Notes: generated by a model from the sequence alone, not told the origin. Positions 1 to 9,247 are shown, numbered from the stretch's first letter. The stretch is 64,000 bases of DNA from Rhodanobacter sp. Root480 (GCF_001426645.1 NZ_LMEX01000002.1:1-64000), one strand, 5' to 3'. Numbers and translations: made by a program.

Positions 1-98
1 GTCAGTGCGGCCGTCAGCGTCGTCTTGCCGTGATCCACGTGACCAATCGTGCCGACGTTGACGTGCGGCTTGGTGCGTTCGAATTTACCCTTTGCCAT
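1..98 (-). CDS. tuf: Elongation factor EF-Tu, 5' end only
   Basis: The start codon is at 98 on the minus strand and the gene leaves the window at base 1, so only about 32 residues are visible. They read [20 protein letters not shown] followed by VDHGKTT, the EF-Tu N-terminus with its P-loop (GHVDHGKT). EF-Tu delivers aminoacyl-tRNA to the ribosomal A site using GTP. It is preceded on the same strand by tRNA-Tyr, tRNA-Gly and tRNA-Thr, the arrangement of the enterobacterial tufB operon, so it is probably co-transcribed with those tRNAs. Confidence 0.95.
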   Translation of the reverse strand, partial: MAKGKFERTKPHVNVGTIGHVDHGKTTLTAAL

Positions 99-179
99 GC
101 GCGCTAAACCCCGATGGAGTCAATGATTAAAAAGAAAACGTGCCCTGCAAGGGTCACGACCGTGAAGGTCAAACTGAAT

Positions 180-255
<76 letters not shown>

Positions 256-381
256 GTATGTATTTCAGCCATCCTCCATGATGGCGAAGAACAAGACCGG
301 CATCCTGCCGGACTCTTCATAAAAGCGTCGATCTTGGCAGCATCTGCGTTGACCAACTTCGCATCAGCAGATGCAGAACAA

Positions 382-455
382 TGGAGCGGAAGGCGGGAAT
401 CGAACCCGCGTAATCAGTTTGGAAAACTGATGTTCTACCATTGAACTACTCCCGC
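382..455 (-). tRNA. tRNA-Gly (anticodon TCC)
   Basis: 74-nt tRNA on the minus strand with acceptor stem GCGGGAG, anticodon loop TTTTCCAAA, T-loop GGTTCGATTCC and encoded CCA. It is the middle tRNA of the Tyr-Gly-Thr-tuf series. Confidence 0.96.
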
Positions 456-513
456 CCTGCGCGGAACCTTTGCCAACTGCGCCGCTTTCGCGTCGCATGA
501 TGCCGCTTGCAAC

Positions 514-599
514 TGGTGGAGGGAGGTGGATTCGAACCACCGAAGGCGTAAGCCAGCAGATTTACAGTCTGCCCCCGTTGGCCGCTTGGGTATCCCTCC
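514..599 (-). tRNA. tRNA-Tyr (anticodon GTA)
   Basis: 86-nt class II tRNA with a long variable arm. It has acceptor stem GGAGGGA, anticodon loop ACTGTAAAT, T-loop GGTTCGAATCC and encoded CCA. It is the first tRNA of the operon that runs into tuf. Confidence 0.96.
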
Positions 600-613
600 A
601 ACAAAGAACGCGT

Positions 614-642
614 ATTGTGTGGATCGGACCCGGGACTGTCAA
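614..642 (-). promoter_or_regulatory. Sigma-70 promoter of the tRNA-tuf operon
   Basis: On the minus strand a perfect -35 box TTGACA (637-642) is separated by 17 nt from CACAAT (614-619). The -10 box ends about 15 nt before the first base of tRNA-Tyr. No other promoter-like pair is visible between the thioesterase gene and the tRNAs. Confidence 0.7.
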
Positions 643-700
643 CACCTTCTGGCACCGAATTCGCATGTCGGCGTGATTTTCCGGCAGGTTTTGCGGCCGC

Positions 701-1189
701 TCAATCCAGCGTCACGCCGCGCAGATCGACCAGTTGCTCCATTCCCTTGGACAGCTCCAGCAACTGCCGGGCCTGCGCCTGCAACCGGCGCTCGCTGTCG
801 TCGCGCGGCTCCCAGCGCGGCACCGGGGTGGGCTTGCCGTCCTGCCCGTCGAGCGCCACGAAAACCATGACGCAACTGGTGGCCAGGCGCTGCTCGTCGC
901 GACGCAGGTCGCGAGCCAGCACGTCGACGGCCAGATGCATGCTGCTGGTGCCGGTATGAATCAGCCGCGCGCGTACCGTGACCAGGTCACCGATCAGGAT
1001 CGGCGCCACGAACTGGATGCCGCTCACCGATGCGGTGACGCAATATGCCCCGCTCCAGCCCACTGCACAGGCATAGCCAGCCTGGTCGATCCACTTCATC
1101 GCCATGCCGCCATGTACCTTGCCGCCGAAATTGACGTCCGTTGGCTGGGCGAGAAAACGGAACGTCACTTCGTGCTGTTGTCCGGACAT
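701..1189 (-). CDS. Acyl-CoA thioesterase, YciA-like hotdog-fold protein
   Basis: 162 residues, the usual size for a single-hotdog acyl-CoA thioesterase. The N-terminal region reads PTDVNFGGKVHGGMAMKWID, matching the YciA/BACH pattern (Asn-x2-Gly then an Asp on the long helix). The family hydrolyses acyl-CoA to free fatty acid and CoA in the cytoplasm. The C-terminal 30 residues are charged and probably helical. The gene stands alone, upstream of the tRNA operon and divergent from the phosphatase gene at 1293. Substrate chain length cannot be judged. Confidence 0.85.
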   Translation of the reverse strand: MSGQQHEVTFRFLAQPTDVNFGGKVHGGMAMKWIDQAGYACAVGWSGAYCVTASVSGIQFVAPILIGDLVTVRARLIHTGTSSMHLAVDVLARDLRRDEQRLATSCVMVFVALDGQDGKPTPVPRWEPRDDSERRLQAQARQLLELSKGMEQLVDLRGVTLD

Positions 1190-1292
1190 GGGGCGGCGTC
1201 TCGTCGATGAAGTAGGAGGGCGGGATTATGCCCTGACTGACGGAGCCACCCTTGCCGGCCCGGCTTGCGGACAACCAATTATTCGTGGCTAG

Positions 1293-3638
1293 ATGCAAGG
1301 CCAAGGAAACCGGGAATGCAGCATGGCCCTGCGCAGCATTGCATCGCGGACAGCATTGTGGGTTCTGGTCGGATCGATGGTCGTGCTAGCGGCGATCGGG
1401 GCGTTGTTGCTCAGCCTGACCCGCGCGCAGATCCTGCAGCACACCCACCACGAGGCCGCCGCCCTGGCGGCCAACGCGGGCAGCCAGATCCAGGCCCGGA
1501 TCGATCGCGTTGCCGTTTCGGCACAGATGCTCGCGACGATCGTCGCCACCCGTCAGGATGACGCCGAATCCCTGCTGCGCGACACCCTGTCCACCAATCT
1601 GGACATGGATGGCCTGGCTGCAGCGTTCACGCCGTCACCCGACACCGCCGACGGGTCCATGTATTCGCCGTTCGTGCGTCGACTGGACGACGGCAGCCTG
1701 GCCAGCCGCAACCTGTCGCAAGACAGCAACCCCTACTGGAACAGCAACTGGTTCCTCGGCGGGCTCGGCTGCGCCAGCGGCTGCTGGCAGCGACCGTTCC
1801 TGTCGTTGTCGCGGCACCGCCAGGTGATCAACTACTCCGTGGCGATCGAGCGCGAAGGGCACCCGATCGGCATCATCAACGCCGACGTCACTCTCGACTG
1901 GCTGCACCAGATACTCGGCAGCCTGGACAAGCCCGCGGGCGCCTACGCCTTCGTGCTCGACAGCGACGGCAACTACCTGGCGCACGACAATCCGGCCCTG
2001 GTGGGCAAACGCGGCTCACCAGCCCTGCTCAACGCGCTGGCCAGCGACCAGGCCGGAGCCATGCGCCTGCGGGTGGCACAGAACCCGCGGGCGCGCGGGC
2101 CGGTCTGGGTCTATTCCGCACCGATCGAAGGCACACGCTGGCGGCTTGGGCTGGTGGTGCCCGAGTACCAGACCTACGCCAGCGTGCGGCACATCTTCAT
2201 GCTGAGCCTCGCGCTGGGCCTGCTGGCCCTGCTCGGCGTGTCGCTGATCACCCTGCTGACGATCCGCCGCACGATGGCGCCGCTGGGTGTACTGGCCGAC
2301 CGCGCCGAGCACGTTGCCCGCGGCGAGCTGGATTTCGAATTGCCGCCGGCACGCCGGCCCGACGAAGTGGGCCGCCTGACCCAGTCGTTCGACCACATGC
2401 GCCGCGAGCTGGCGTTGCATCTGGAGGACCTCGCCCGGGTGGCGCGCGAAAAACAGCGGCTGGCCAGCGAACTGGAGATCGCCCACCAGATCCAGCTCGG
2501 CCTGTTGCCGAACGCACACTACCTCGATGCCGTCTGCGCGCAGTTCGAACTGCATGCGGCGTTGCGTCCCGCGCGGGCCGTCGGCGGCGATCTCTACAGC
2601 TACTTCATGCTCGACCCGCAGCGCTTCTTCGTGATGGTCGGTGACGTCTCCGACAAGGGCATTCCGGCCGCCCTGTTCATGGCGCAGACGATCACCCTGG
2701 CCAAGGCGCTGGCGCCGCGCGCGCAGACGCCGCAGAACCTGTTGCAACTGCTCAATCTCGAACTCTGCCGCGGCAACGACAGCTGCATGTTCGTCACCCT
2801 GCTGTGCGGCCTGCTGGACACTGGCAGCGGCGACCTGGTGCTGGCCAGCGCCGGCCACGAGCCGCCGATCCTGTGCGGCCGTGGCGCACCACAACTGCTG
2901 GAATTCCCCACCGGCGCGGTGCTGGGGCTGTACGAAGACTCGACTTACCCGGAACAACGCCTGCGCCTGCGCCCGGGTGAAACGCTGCTGATGTACACCG
3001 ACGGCATCACCGAAGCCAGCGACCACGAGCTGCAGATGTACGGCATCGAGCGCACCGTGGAGAGTCTCGCGCAGGTTCCGCCGACCGCCGACACCGCCGC
3101 CTACATCGAGCGGCTGCTGGGTGACGTCGATCACTTCGTGGCGGATGCCGCGCAGGCGGACGACATCACCCTGCTGGCCCTGACCTGGCACGGCGCCGGG
3201 GCACCGCCAACCGGGATAGACATCGACAACCGGCTGCCGGACGTCTTCGTGGCGCTCGACCGCTGCGAGCAGCTGCTGCAGGAGGCAAAAGTCCCGGCAT
3301 CACTGCACGGCGACGTGCGCCTGGTGCTGGAGGAGCTGATGGTCAACACGGTGGAATACGGCTATCCCGATGGTCGACCCGGCCGGATCCGCGTGTTGCT
3401 GCAGTCCCGACCCGGCGCCACCACGATCGAGCTGATCGACGACGGCATCGCCTTCGACCCGTTGCAATCCACCGCCCCCACCCTTACCGGCGACCTGGCC
3501 GACCGCGAGCAGATCGGCGGCCTCGGCATCCACCTCGCACGCACCATGACCGACGAAATGCGCTATACACGGGACGCGCAAGGCAATCACCTGCTGCTTC
3601 GCTTCACCTACCCGACCCAGGATGGATCTTCACCATGA
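1293..3638 (+). CDS. Membrane sensor with PP2C phosphatase (RsbU-like) fused to an anti-sigma-type kinase domain
   Basis: 781 residues. A membrane segment at about 15-37 is followed by a periplasmic Cache-like sensor region, a second segment at about 295-318, a HAMP domain, a SpoIIE/PP2C phosphatase (about 400-620, with GGDLYS and GDVSDKGIPAALFMA metal-binding motifs) and a GHKL ATPase (about 650-780, N-box EELMVNTVEYG). RsbU dephosphorylates STAS antagonists and RsbW-type domains phosphorylate them, so opposing activities appear to share one chain. It overlaps the STAS gene by 4 nt. The start is uncertain: ATG at 1323 removes ten poorly conserved residues, and neither start has a clear RBS. 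Confidence 0.85.
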   Translation: MQGQGNRECSMALRSIASRTALWVLVGSMVVLAAIGALLLSLTRAQILQHTHHEAAALAANAGSQIQARIDRVAVSAQMLATIVATRQDDAESLLRDTLSTNLDMDGLAAAFTPSPDTADGSMYSPFVRRLDDGSLASRNLSQDSNPYWNSNWFLGGLGCASGCWQRPFLSLSRHRQVINYSVAIEREGHPIGIINADVTLDWLHQILGSLDKPAGAYAFVLDSDGNYLAHDNPALVGKRGSPALLNALASDQAGAMRLRVAQNPRARGPVWVYSAPIEGTRWRLGLVVPEYQTYASVRHIFMLSLALGLLALLGVSLITLLTIRRTMAPLGVLADRAEHVARGELDFELPPARRPDEVGRLTQSFDHMRRELALHLEDLARVAREKQRLASELEIAHQIQLGLLPNAHYLDAVCAQFELHAALRPARAVGGDLYSYFMLDPQRFFVMVGDVSDKGIPAALFMAQTITLAKALAPRAQTPQNLLQLLNLELCRGNDSCMFVTLLCGLLDTGSGDLVLASAGHEPPILCGRGAPQLLEFPTGAVLGLYEDSTYPEQRLRLRPGETLLMYTDGITEASDHELQMYGIERTVESLAQVPPTADTAAYIERLLGDVDHFVADAAQADDITLLALTWHGAGAPPTGIDIDNRLPDVFVALDRCEQLLQEAKVPASLHGDVRLVLEELMVNTVEYGYPDGRPGRIRVLLQSRPGATTIELIDDGIAFDPLQSTAPTLTGDLADREQIGGLGIHLARTMTDEMRYTRDAQGNHLLLRFTYPTQDGSSP

Positions 3639-4027
3639 CGCTCAGCCTGCACAGCGAATTCTCCGCCCCCGACCGCGTGGTCGTGCAGGTCGGTGGCCGC
3701 CTCGACGCGATGACCTTCGGCGAGCTCGACGAGGCCATGCTCGCCCTGTTGCCACGACTCGCCGATGGCGGCACCGTGGTGATCGACCTGGCCCATCTGG
3801 AATACGTCAGCAGCGCCGGCCTGCGCAGCTTCGCCAAGATCCGCAAGAACATGCGCACCCGCGGCGGCCATACCCTGCTGCTGAATCCGCAGCCGCAGGT
3901 GCGCAAGGTGTTCGACATCGTCAAGGCCGTGCCGGTGAACGAGGTATTCGCCAGCACCCAGGAACTCGATGCCTATCTGGACCGCATGCAGCGGCAGATC
4001 ACCGAAGGCGACGACAGCGACATCTGA
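3635..4027 (+). CDS. STAS-domain anti-sigma factor antagonist (RsbV/SpoIIAA-like)
   Basis: 130 residues forming one STAS domain. The segment LEYVSSAGLRSFAKI carries the serine phosphorylated in RsbV/SpoIIAA proteins. Its ATG overlaps the stop of the phosphatase/kinase gene (ATGA), so the two are translationally coupled and are almost certainly enzyme and substrate. The output target, a sigma factor or another effector, is not encoded next to it. Confidence 0.9.
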   Translation: MTLSLHSEFSAPDRVVVQVGGRLDAMTFGELDEAMLALLPRLADGGTVVIDLAHLEYVSSAGLRSFAKIRKNMRTRGGHTLLLNPQPQVRKVFDIVKAVPVNEVFASTQELDAYLDRMQRQITEGDDSDI

Positions 4028-4054
4028 TCACTGCGTCGCCGTACGTACGGCAGC

Positions 4055-5143
4055 TCAGACGTTGAACAGGAAGTGCAGCACGTCGCCATCCTTGACGATG
4101 TATTCCTTGCCTTCCTTGCGCAGCCGCCCGGCCGCACCCGCGCCCGCCTCGCCCTTGTACTGGATGAAATCCTCGTAACCGATCGTCTCGGCGCGGATGA
4201 AGCCCTTCTCGAAATCGCTGTGGATCACGCCCGCCGCCTGCGGCGCCGTGGAGCCGCGCCGCACCTGCCACGCGCGCACTTCCTTCACACCGGCGGTGAA
4301 ATAGGTCTGCAGGTCGAGCAACTTGTAGCCGGCGCGGATCACCCGGTTCAGGCCCGGCTCGTCCAGGCCCATGTCCTTCAGGAACTCGTCGCGGTCGGCG
4401 TCGTCCAGCTGCGCCATCTCTTCCTCGATCGCGGCGCACACCGGCACCACCTCGGCACCTTCGGTGGCGGCGCGCTCGCGCACGGCGTCCAGCAACGGAT
4501 TGTTCTCGAAGCCGTCGTCGGGGACGTTGGCGATGTACATCAACGGCTTCAGGGTCAGCAGGAACAGGTCGCGCACCAGCGCCTTCTCTTCCTCGTCCAG
4601 GCCCAGGCTGCGCGCGGATTTGCCTTCGTTGAGGCCAGCGGCCAGCTTCTGCAGCACCGGCTTCTTCGCCAACGCTTCCTTGTCGTTGGCCTTGGCCGCG
4701 CGCTCGGCGCGGTTCAGCGCCTTGTCCACCGACTCCAGGTCGGCCAACGCCAGCTCGGTGTCGATGGTCTCGATGTCGGCGATCGGGTCGACCTTGCCGG
4801 CCACGTGGATCACGTCACCCTCGAAGCAGCGCACCACGTGGGCGATCGCGTCGACCTCGCGGATGTGCGCCAGGAACTTGTTGCCCAGGCCCTCGCCCTT
4901 CGACGCGCCAGCCACCAGGCCCGCGATGTCGACGAATTCCACCGCGGTCGGGATCACCTTTTGCGGATTGACGATCTCTGCCAACGCATTCAGCCGCGGG
5001 TCCGGCACCGGCACCACGCCCACGTTCGGCTCGATCGTGCAGAACGGAAAATTCGCCGCCGCGATGCCCGCCTTGGTCAGCGCGTTGAACAGGGTGGACT
5101 TGCCGACATTGGGCAGACCGACGATGCCGCATTTGATGCCCAT
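4055..5143 (-). CDS. ychF: Redox-regulated/ribosome-binding ATPase YchF (OLA1 family)
   Basis: 362 residues starting [17 protein letters not shown], a G1/Walker A motif at residues 8-16 followed by the FPFCTIEPN and [18 protein letters not shown]-domain signatures and a C-terminal TGS domain. YchF is an Obg-related protein that prefers ATP and binds ribosomes. The open frame continues 25 codons upstream, but those codons are translation of the palindromic repeat, so the start at 5143 is chosen. It follows pth, as in most gammaproteobacteria. Confidence 0.96.
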   Translation of the reverse strand: MGIKCGIVGLPNVGKSTLFNALTKAGIAAANFPFCTIEPNVGVVPVPDPRLNALAEIVNPQKVIPTAVEFVDIAGLVAGASKGEGLGNKFLAHIREVDAIAHVVRCFEGDVIHVAGKVDPIADIETIDTELALADLESVDKALNRAERAAKANDKEALAKKPVLQKLAAGLNEGKSARSLGLDEEEKALVRDLFLLTLKPLMYIANVPDDGFENNPLLDAVRERAATEGAEVVPVCAAIEEEMAQLDDADRDEFLKDMGLDEPGLNRVIRAGYKLLDLQTYFTAGVKEVRAWQVRRGSTAPQAAGVIHSDFEKGFIRAETIGYEDFIQYKGEAGAGAAGRLRKEGKEYIVKDGDVLHFLFNV

Positions 5144-5154
5144 GGATGTGATTC

Positions 5155-5245
5155 CGGGAATAGGGAATGGGGAATCGGGAACAGGAGAAGCAGGAATCGG
5201 GCTTTGGCTTTTGACCATTCCCGATTCACCATTCCCTATTCCCGG
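5155..5245. repeat. Intergenic inverted repeat, GGGAATC/GGGAATGG family
   Basis: Left arm of GGGAATAGG-GGGAATGG-GGAATCGGG units and right arm of the complementary units (CCCGATTC, CCATTCCC, TATTCCC) form a long imperfect hairpin between pth and ychF. Copies occur near 35.5, 38.2, 43.8 and 60.0 kb, with partial copies at 52.5 and 54.7 kb. Its right end contributes the last codons and the TAG stop of pth. Confidence 0.85.
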
Positions 5246-5820
5246 CTATTCGTATGCAACAACTGCATTGCCTTGTCGAACTGGCCGCCTACCACCAGCG
5301 GCAGCACGTCCAGCGCGCGGGCGATACCGTCGATGATCGCGTCCTCGTCCGTGGCCGACGGCCGGCCCAGCACCCAGGGCGTGACCTGGTCGCGATGGCC
5401 GGGATGGCCGATACCCACACGCAGCCGATGGAACTTGCCGTGGCCGAGGTGGGCCATGATGTCGCGCAGGCCGTTCTGGCCGCCGTGGCCGCCGTCGAAT
5501 TTCATCCGTACGGTACCCGCAGGAAGGTCCAGGTCGTCGTGCGCGACCAGGCACTGTTCGGGTTCGATCTTGTAATAGCGCAGCGCCGAAACCACGGCGA
5601 TGCCGCTCTTGTTCATGAAGGTGGCCGGCTTCAACAGCCAGACCGGTTCGCCACCGAGGCGCACGCGGCAACTCTCGCCGTGCAGCTTGCCGTCGAAGGC
5701 GAAACGCTCGCCCTGCCCGCTGGCGAGGGCGTCAACTAGCCAGAACCCGGCGTTGTGCCGGGTTCGGAGGTATTCGGCACCGGGGTTGCCCAGTCCGACA
5801 ATGAGTCGCAAACCAGCCAT
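5236..5820 (-). CDS. pth: Peptidyl-tRNA hydrolase
   Basis: 194 residues with GLGNPG at the N-terminus, the catalytic His in TRHNAGFW and the [11 protein letters not shown] motif, all typical of bacterial Pth. It releases peptides from peptidyl-tRNA dropped off by ribosomes. The ATG at 5820 puts the protein in register with [14 protein letters not shown] homologues; an in-frame GTG nine codons upstream lies inside the rplY/pth hairpin and is less likely. The C-terminus SRE-stop is encoded by the flanking repeat. Confidence 0.95.
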   Translation of the reverse strand: MAGLRLIVGLGNPGAEYLRTRHNAGFWLVDALASGQGERFAFDGKLHGESCRVRLGGEPVWLLKPATFMNKSGIAVVSALRYYKIEPEQCLVAHDDLDLPAGTVRMKFDGGHGGQNGLRDIMAHLGHGKFHRLRVGIGHPGHRDQVTPWVLGRPSATDEDAIIDGIARALDVLPLVVGGQFDKAMQLLHTNSRE

Positions 5821-5835
5821 GCGCAGAAGCAGCAG

Positions 5836-5868
5836 GACGGCCCGCACTCCATCGGAGCGCGGGCCGTC
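5836..5868 (-). terminator. Strong hairpin between rplY and pth
   Basis: Arms GACGGCCCGC (5836-5845) and GCGGGCCGTC (5859-5868) pair perfectly and extend inward by four more pairs with one mismatch, leaving a 3-nt loop. It begins six bases after the rplY stop codon. There is no good T-run, so it may be an RNA-stabilising or attenuating hairpin rather than a classic terminator. Confidence 0.5.
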
Positions 5869-5873
5869 GCGGC

Positions 5874-6557
5874 TTACTTCTTGTCAGCCGCCGGCTTGGC
5901 CGGCTTGGCAGCCGCGGCCTTGTTCGCCTCGGCTTCGGCTTCGGCCGCAGCGTCTTCCGCCGCGTCGGCAGCGCTTTCCTTGACCGCATTCACGGTGACC
6001 ACCGCAGCGTCGTGCGCTTCACCCAGCGCCAGCGCGGGCAGTTCCACGTTGGCTGGCAGCTTCAGCTGCGACAGGTGGATGATGTCGCCGGCTTCGACCG
6101 CGCCCAGGTCCAGCTCGATGAATGCGGGCAGGTCCTTCGGCAGGCAGCTGACTTCCACCTCGGTCAGGTTGTGCGAGATCACCACGCCGGACATCTTGCC
6201 GGCCGGCGACGTTTCCTGGTTGAGGAAGTGCAGCGGCACGTTGGCGCGCAGCTTGGCGTTCTCATCGATGCGCAGGAAATCCATGTGCATCATCAACTGC
6301 TTGAACGGATGCTTCTGCCAGTCACGCACCAGCACCTTCTGCACCTTGCCGTCGACGTTCAGGTCGAGCACCGAGGAGAAGAACGATTCGTTCTTCGCGG
6401 CCAGCAGGATGGTGTTGTGCTCGATCTGGATGCTCTCGGGAGCCTGATCGCCGCCGTAGACAACGGCAGGCACATAAGCGGCACGACGCAGGCGGCGGCT
6501 CGCACCTTTCCCCTCGTCCTTGCGGCCTTGCGCCTTGATTTCAAGATTCTTGGACAT
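5874..6557 (-). CDS. rplY: 50S ribosomal protein L25, Ctc/TL5 form
   Basis: 227 residues. The N-terminal L25 domain (KNLEIKAQGRKDEGKGASRR) binds 5S rRNA and is followed by the TL5/CTC C-terminal domain and an Ala/Lys/Glu-rich tail (EDAAAEAEAEANKAAAAKPA), giving the long form of the protein rather than the 94-residue E. coli form. It sits between prs and pth as in related genomes. Confidence 0.95.
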   Translation of the reverse strand: MSKNLEIKAQGRKDEGKGASRRLRRAAYVPAVVYGGDQAPESIQIEHNTILLAAKNESFFSSVLDLNVDGKVQKVLVRDWQKHPFKQLMMHMDFLRIDENAKLRANVPLHFLNQETSPAGKMSGVVISHNLTEVEVSCLPKDLPAFIELDLGAVEAGDIIHLSQLKLPANVELPALALGEAHDAAVVTVNAVKESAADAAEDAAAEAEAEANKAAAAKPAKPAADKK

Positions 6558-6640
6558 TGCTTTTCACTACCTTGGTGGTTGTTTGCCGCCTCGCGGCGAC
6601 TGGTTGACTTCCCCGCGACCAGGTGAAGATCGTTATTTCA

Positions 6641-6692
6641 CGCGGCATCCATGCCGCGAAAAACTGACATCAAGACCGCCCATCCTGGGCGG
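6641..6692. other. Two hairpins in the prs-rplY intergenic region
   Basis: The 147-nt gap between prs and rplY holds CGCGGCAT/ATGCCGCG (6641-6658) and CCGCCCA/TGGGCGG (6676-6692), each with a 2-3 nt loop. On the minus strand a GTTTTT run lies between them but not directly after a stem. They could modulate rplY expression (attenuation or mRNA ends), but this is a weak inference. Confidence 0.35.
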
Positions 6693-6704
6693 ACACTTCA
6701 ATTT

Positions 6705-7670
6705 TCAATCCACATACAACGAACTTACCGACTCGCCGTAGGCGATGCGGCGAATGGTTTCGGCCAGCAGTTCGGCGACGGACAACTGGCGGATCTTGCC
6801 GCAGGCCTGCACTTCGGCGCGCAGCGGCAAGGTGTTGGTGACGATGAGCTGGTCGAGCTGGGAGTTCTCGATGTTGCTGACCGCCGCGCCCGACAGCACC
6901 GGGTGCACGCAATAGGCAATGACCTTGCGGGCGCCACGCTCCTTCAGGGCGGCGGCGGCCGCGCACAAGGTGCCGGCGGTGTCCACGATGTCGTCAACCA
7001 TCACGCAGGTCTTGCCGTCGACGTCGCCGATGATGTTCATCACCGTGGAGACGTTGGCGCGCGGACGGCGCTTGTCGATGATCGCCAGGTCCGCGTCGTC
7101 CAGCCGCTTGGCAATGGCCCGCGCACGCACCACGCCGCCCACGTCCGGGCTCACCACGATCAGGTCGTCCGTGGCGTGGTTGCGCCAGATATCGGCCAGC
7201 AGCACCGGCGAGGCGTACACATTGTCCACCGGGATATCGAAGAAGCCCTGGATCTGGTCGGCATGCAGATCCACCGTGAGCAGGCGATCCACGCCAGCGG
7301 CGCTGACCATCTTGGCAGCCAGCTTGGCGGTGATCGGCACTCGCGCCGAGCGCGGCCGACGATCCTGCCGTGCATAGCCGAAATACGGCATTACGGCGGT
7401 GACGCTGGTGGCCGATGCCCGCTTCAGCGCATCGGTGAGCGCCAGCAGCTCGAACAGGTTTTCCGCGCTCGGCGCGCCCGTGGGCTGGATGACGAAAACC
7501 TCCTGCCGGCGGACGTTCTCCTCGATCTCGATCTGCACTTCGCCGTCGCTGAAGGTGCCCACCAGCGCCTTGCCCAAGGGCACACCCAGGCGCTGGGCGA
7601 CGTTCTCGGACAGTGCGCGGTGCGCATTGCCGGAAAAAAGCAGCATCGGGGTGGACGTATCCACAGTCAT
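6705..7670 (-). CDS. prs: Ribose-phosphate pyrophosphokinase
   Basis: 321 residues. It contains the flexible-loop/ATP-binding stretch [11 protein letters not shown], the [12 protein letters not shown] motif and the PRPP loop [12 protein letters not shown]. It makes PRPP from ribose 5-phosphate and ATP for nucleotide, His and Trp synthesis. The ATG at 7670 is preceded by GAGG at short spacing; an ATG at 7694 in the same frame adds eight residues and lies four bases from the tRNA-Gln gene, so it is less likely. Confidence 0.95.
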   Translation of the reverse strand: MTVDTSTPMLLFSGNAHRALSENVAQRLGVPLGKALVGTFSDGEVQIEIEENVRRQEVFVIQPTGAPSAENLFELLALTDALKRASATSVTAVMPYFGYARQDRRPRSARVPITAKLAAKMVSAAGVDRLLTVDLHADQIQGFFDIPVDNVYASPVLLADIWRNHATDDLIVVSPDVGGVVRARAIAKRLDDADLAIIDKRRPRANVSTVMNIIGDVDGKTCVMVDDIVDTAGTLCAAAAALKERGARKVIAYCVHPVLSGAAVSNIENSQLDQLIVTNTLPLRAEVQACGKIRQLSVAELLAETIRRIAYGESVSSLYVD

Positions 7671-7697
7671 TACCTCAGAACCAATGGCCATCATGAA

Positions 7698-7774
7698 TGG
7701 CTGGGGCGGCAGGATTCGAACCTGCGCATGCGGGAATCAAAATCCCGTGCCTTAACCAGCTTGGCGACGCCCCA
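7698..7774 (-). tRNA. tRNA-Gln (anticodon TTG)
   Basis: 77-nt tRNA on the minus strand, between the ispE and prs genes. Acceptor stem TGGGGCG, anticodon loop ATTTTGATT, T-loop GGTTCGAATCC and encoded CCA are all present. A tRNA at exactly this place in the ispE-prs operon is common in related gammaproteobacteria and may act as an mRNA processing point. Confidence 0.95.
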
Positions 7775-7817
7775 GAAGTTTTAGTTTTCGTTCGTGCTTT
7801 GGTTCGATCCATGCGGC

Positions 7818-9194
7818 TCACGGCGCGCCGCAATGGCGCGCCAGGGCCTGGTTCAGCGGTGACACGTCGACACCCGCGGCCACTTGGGCCGAAAATGCCG
7901 CCGGGCAACGACGCGCAATCGCCACCGCCCGATCGAGTGATTTCGCCTCCAGGAACACGCAACCACCGCTGCCGGAAAGTCGCGCCTCGCCGAAGCCCGC
8001 CAACCAGTCCAGCGCCGCGGCCACCCGCGGGTGTCGCGCTCGCACAACGGTCGTGAAGGCGTTCTCCGACGTTTCGCCGGAAACAAAGGATGAAATTGTC
8101 GCCCGCGGCGCATTTCGTGTCAATTCGGACGCCTGGAAAAGCGCCGCCGTCGGTACCGATTCGTGCGGGTCGAGCACTACATGGTAGCGCCGCGGCAACG
8201 CCAGCGGCGTGAGTTTCTCGCCGACGCCTTCGGCCCACGCCGATCTGCCCCGCACGAAAACCGGCACGTCGGCGCCCAATTGGCGGCCCAGCTCGGCCAG
8301 TGCATCGATGTCGAGGTGGCGCCCCCACAGGTGGTTGAGCGCCACCAGCACGGTGGCCGCGTCGGAACTGCCGCCGCCCAGGCCGCCACCCATGGGAATG
8401 CGTTTTTCCACCGTGATGTCGACGCCCATGCCGCCATCGGTTTGCAGCAGGCGCGCGGCGCGGGTTACCAGATCGTGTTCGGCTGGCACACCGGGTGTGT
8501 CGCTCAACCGGTGTATCTCGCCATCGCCGCGGACGCGAAGGCGTATCTCGTCGCCCCAGTCGAGCAGCCGGAATACGGTTTGCAGCTCGTGATAGCCATC
8601 GTCGCGTCGGCCCACGATGCGCAGGAACAGGTTGAGCTTGGCCGGTGCCGGCCAGGCCGACCAGTCGCCTGCGGCCAGCGGCGGCAGATGGCGGCTCATG
8701 AACTGGCGCAGGTGTTCGGGGAACCCGTTGTCACGATCGCGCTGGCGCGCCAGCGCGAAGGTCGGATCGCTCCTGTCGACCGCCACGAAACCATGCCTGG
8801 CGTAGAACGGCGCATTCCATGGCACATCGGCCAGGGTGCCCAGATCGACCCGGCGATAGCCGGCCGCGCGCGCCCAGTCGCAGGCATGCTCCAGCAGCGC
8901 CGTGCCGATGCCGCGGCGGCCGTGCGACGGCAGCACGTCGAGCTCGGCAATGCCGATCGCGCCCTCGCCCACGTCGGTATCTAGCCACACGAAACCCACC
9001 GGCTCGCCGGAAGCATCCAGCGCCACCCACACCAGGCCGCGGCTGACCGCCAGATGCAGCAACGGGGGCGGAATGACCATCGCCGCATACGACGGCCAGG
9101 CCGGATGGCCGCGGAACAGCTGCACGGCCTTGCGCTCGATCTCGCACAGCGCGTCGACGTCGGCGGCGCCGGCACGCACGATGCGGCAGTTCAT
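7818..9194 (-). CDS. ispE: GNAT acetyltransferase fused in frame to IspE (CDP-ME kinase)
   Basis: One uninterrupted frame of 458 residues. Residues 1-165 form a GNAT N-acetyltransferase with the acetyl-CoA loop HGRRGIGTALLEHA. Residues about 175-458 are 4-diphosphocytidyl-2-C-methyl-D-erythritol kinase, with WPAPAKLNLFLRIVGRRDDG and the GHMP ATP loop PMGGGLGGGSSDAA. IspE phosphorylates CDP-ME in the MEP isoprenoid pathway. An internal ATG at 8699 could start a separate 293-residue IspE, but it has no clear RBS and resembles the natural C-terminal residues of the GNAT domain. The gene starts 53 nt after lolB and ends 43 nt before tRNA-Gln. Confidence 0.85.
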   Translation of the reverse strand: MNCRIVRAGAADVDALCEIERKAVQLFRGHPAWPSYAAMVIPPPLLHLAVSRGLVWVALDASGEPVGFVWLDTDVGEGAIGIAELDVLPSHGRRGIGTALLEHACDWARAAGYRRVDLGTLADVPWNAPFYARHGFVAVDRSDPTFALARQRDRDNGFPEHLRQFMSRHLPPLAAGDWSAWPAPAKLNLFLRIVGRRDDGYHELQTVFRLLDWGDEIRLRVRGDGEIHRLSDTPGVPAEHDLVTRAARLLQTDGGMGVDITVEKRIPMGGGLGGGSSDAATVLVALNHLWGRHLDIDALAELGRQLGADVPVFVRGRSAWAEGVGEKLTPLALPRRYHVVLDPHESVPTAALFQASELTRNAPRATISSFVSGETSENAFTTVVRARHPRVAAALDWLAGFGEARLSGSGGCVFLEAKSLDRAVAIARRCPAAFSAQVAAGVDVSPLNQALARHCGAP

Positions 9195-9247
9195 GTCGTG
9201 GCGGCTGGGTCGGGGATGGGGCGACCCGTCATCGCCGCGAACCGCAC

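Noticed and set aside
4073..5575. 500-codon plus-strand open frame
   Set aside because: It is antisense to ychF and pth, rich in His/Arg/Gln as expected for the complement of GC-rich genes, and matches no family.
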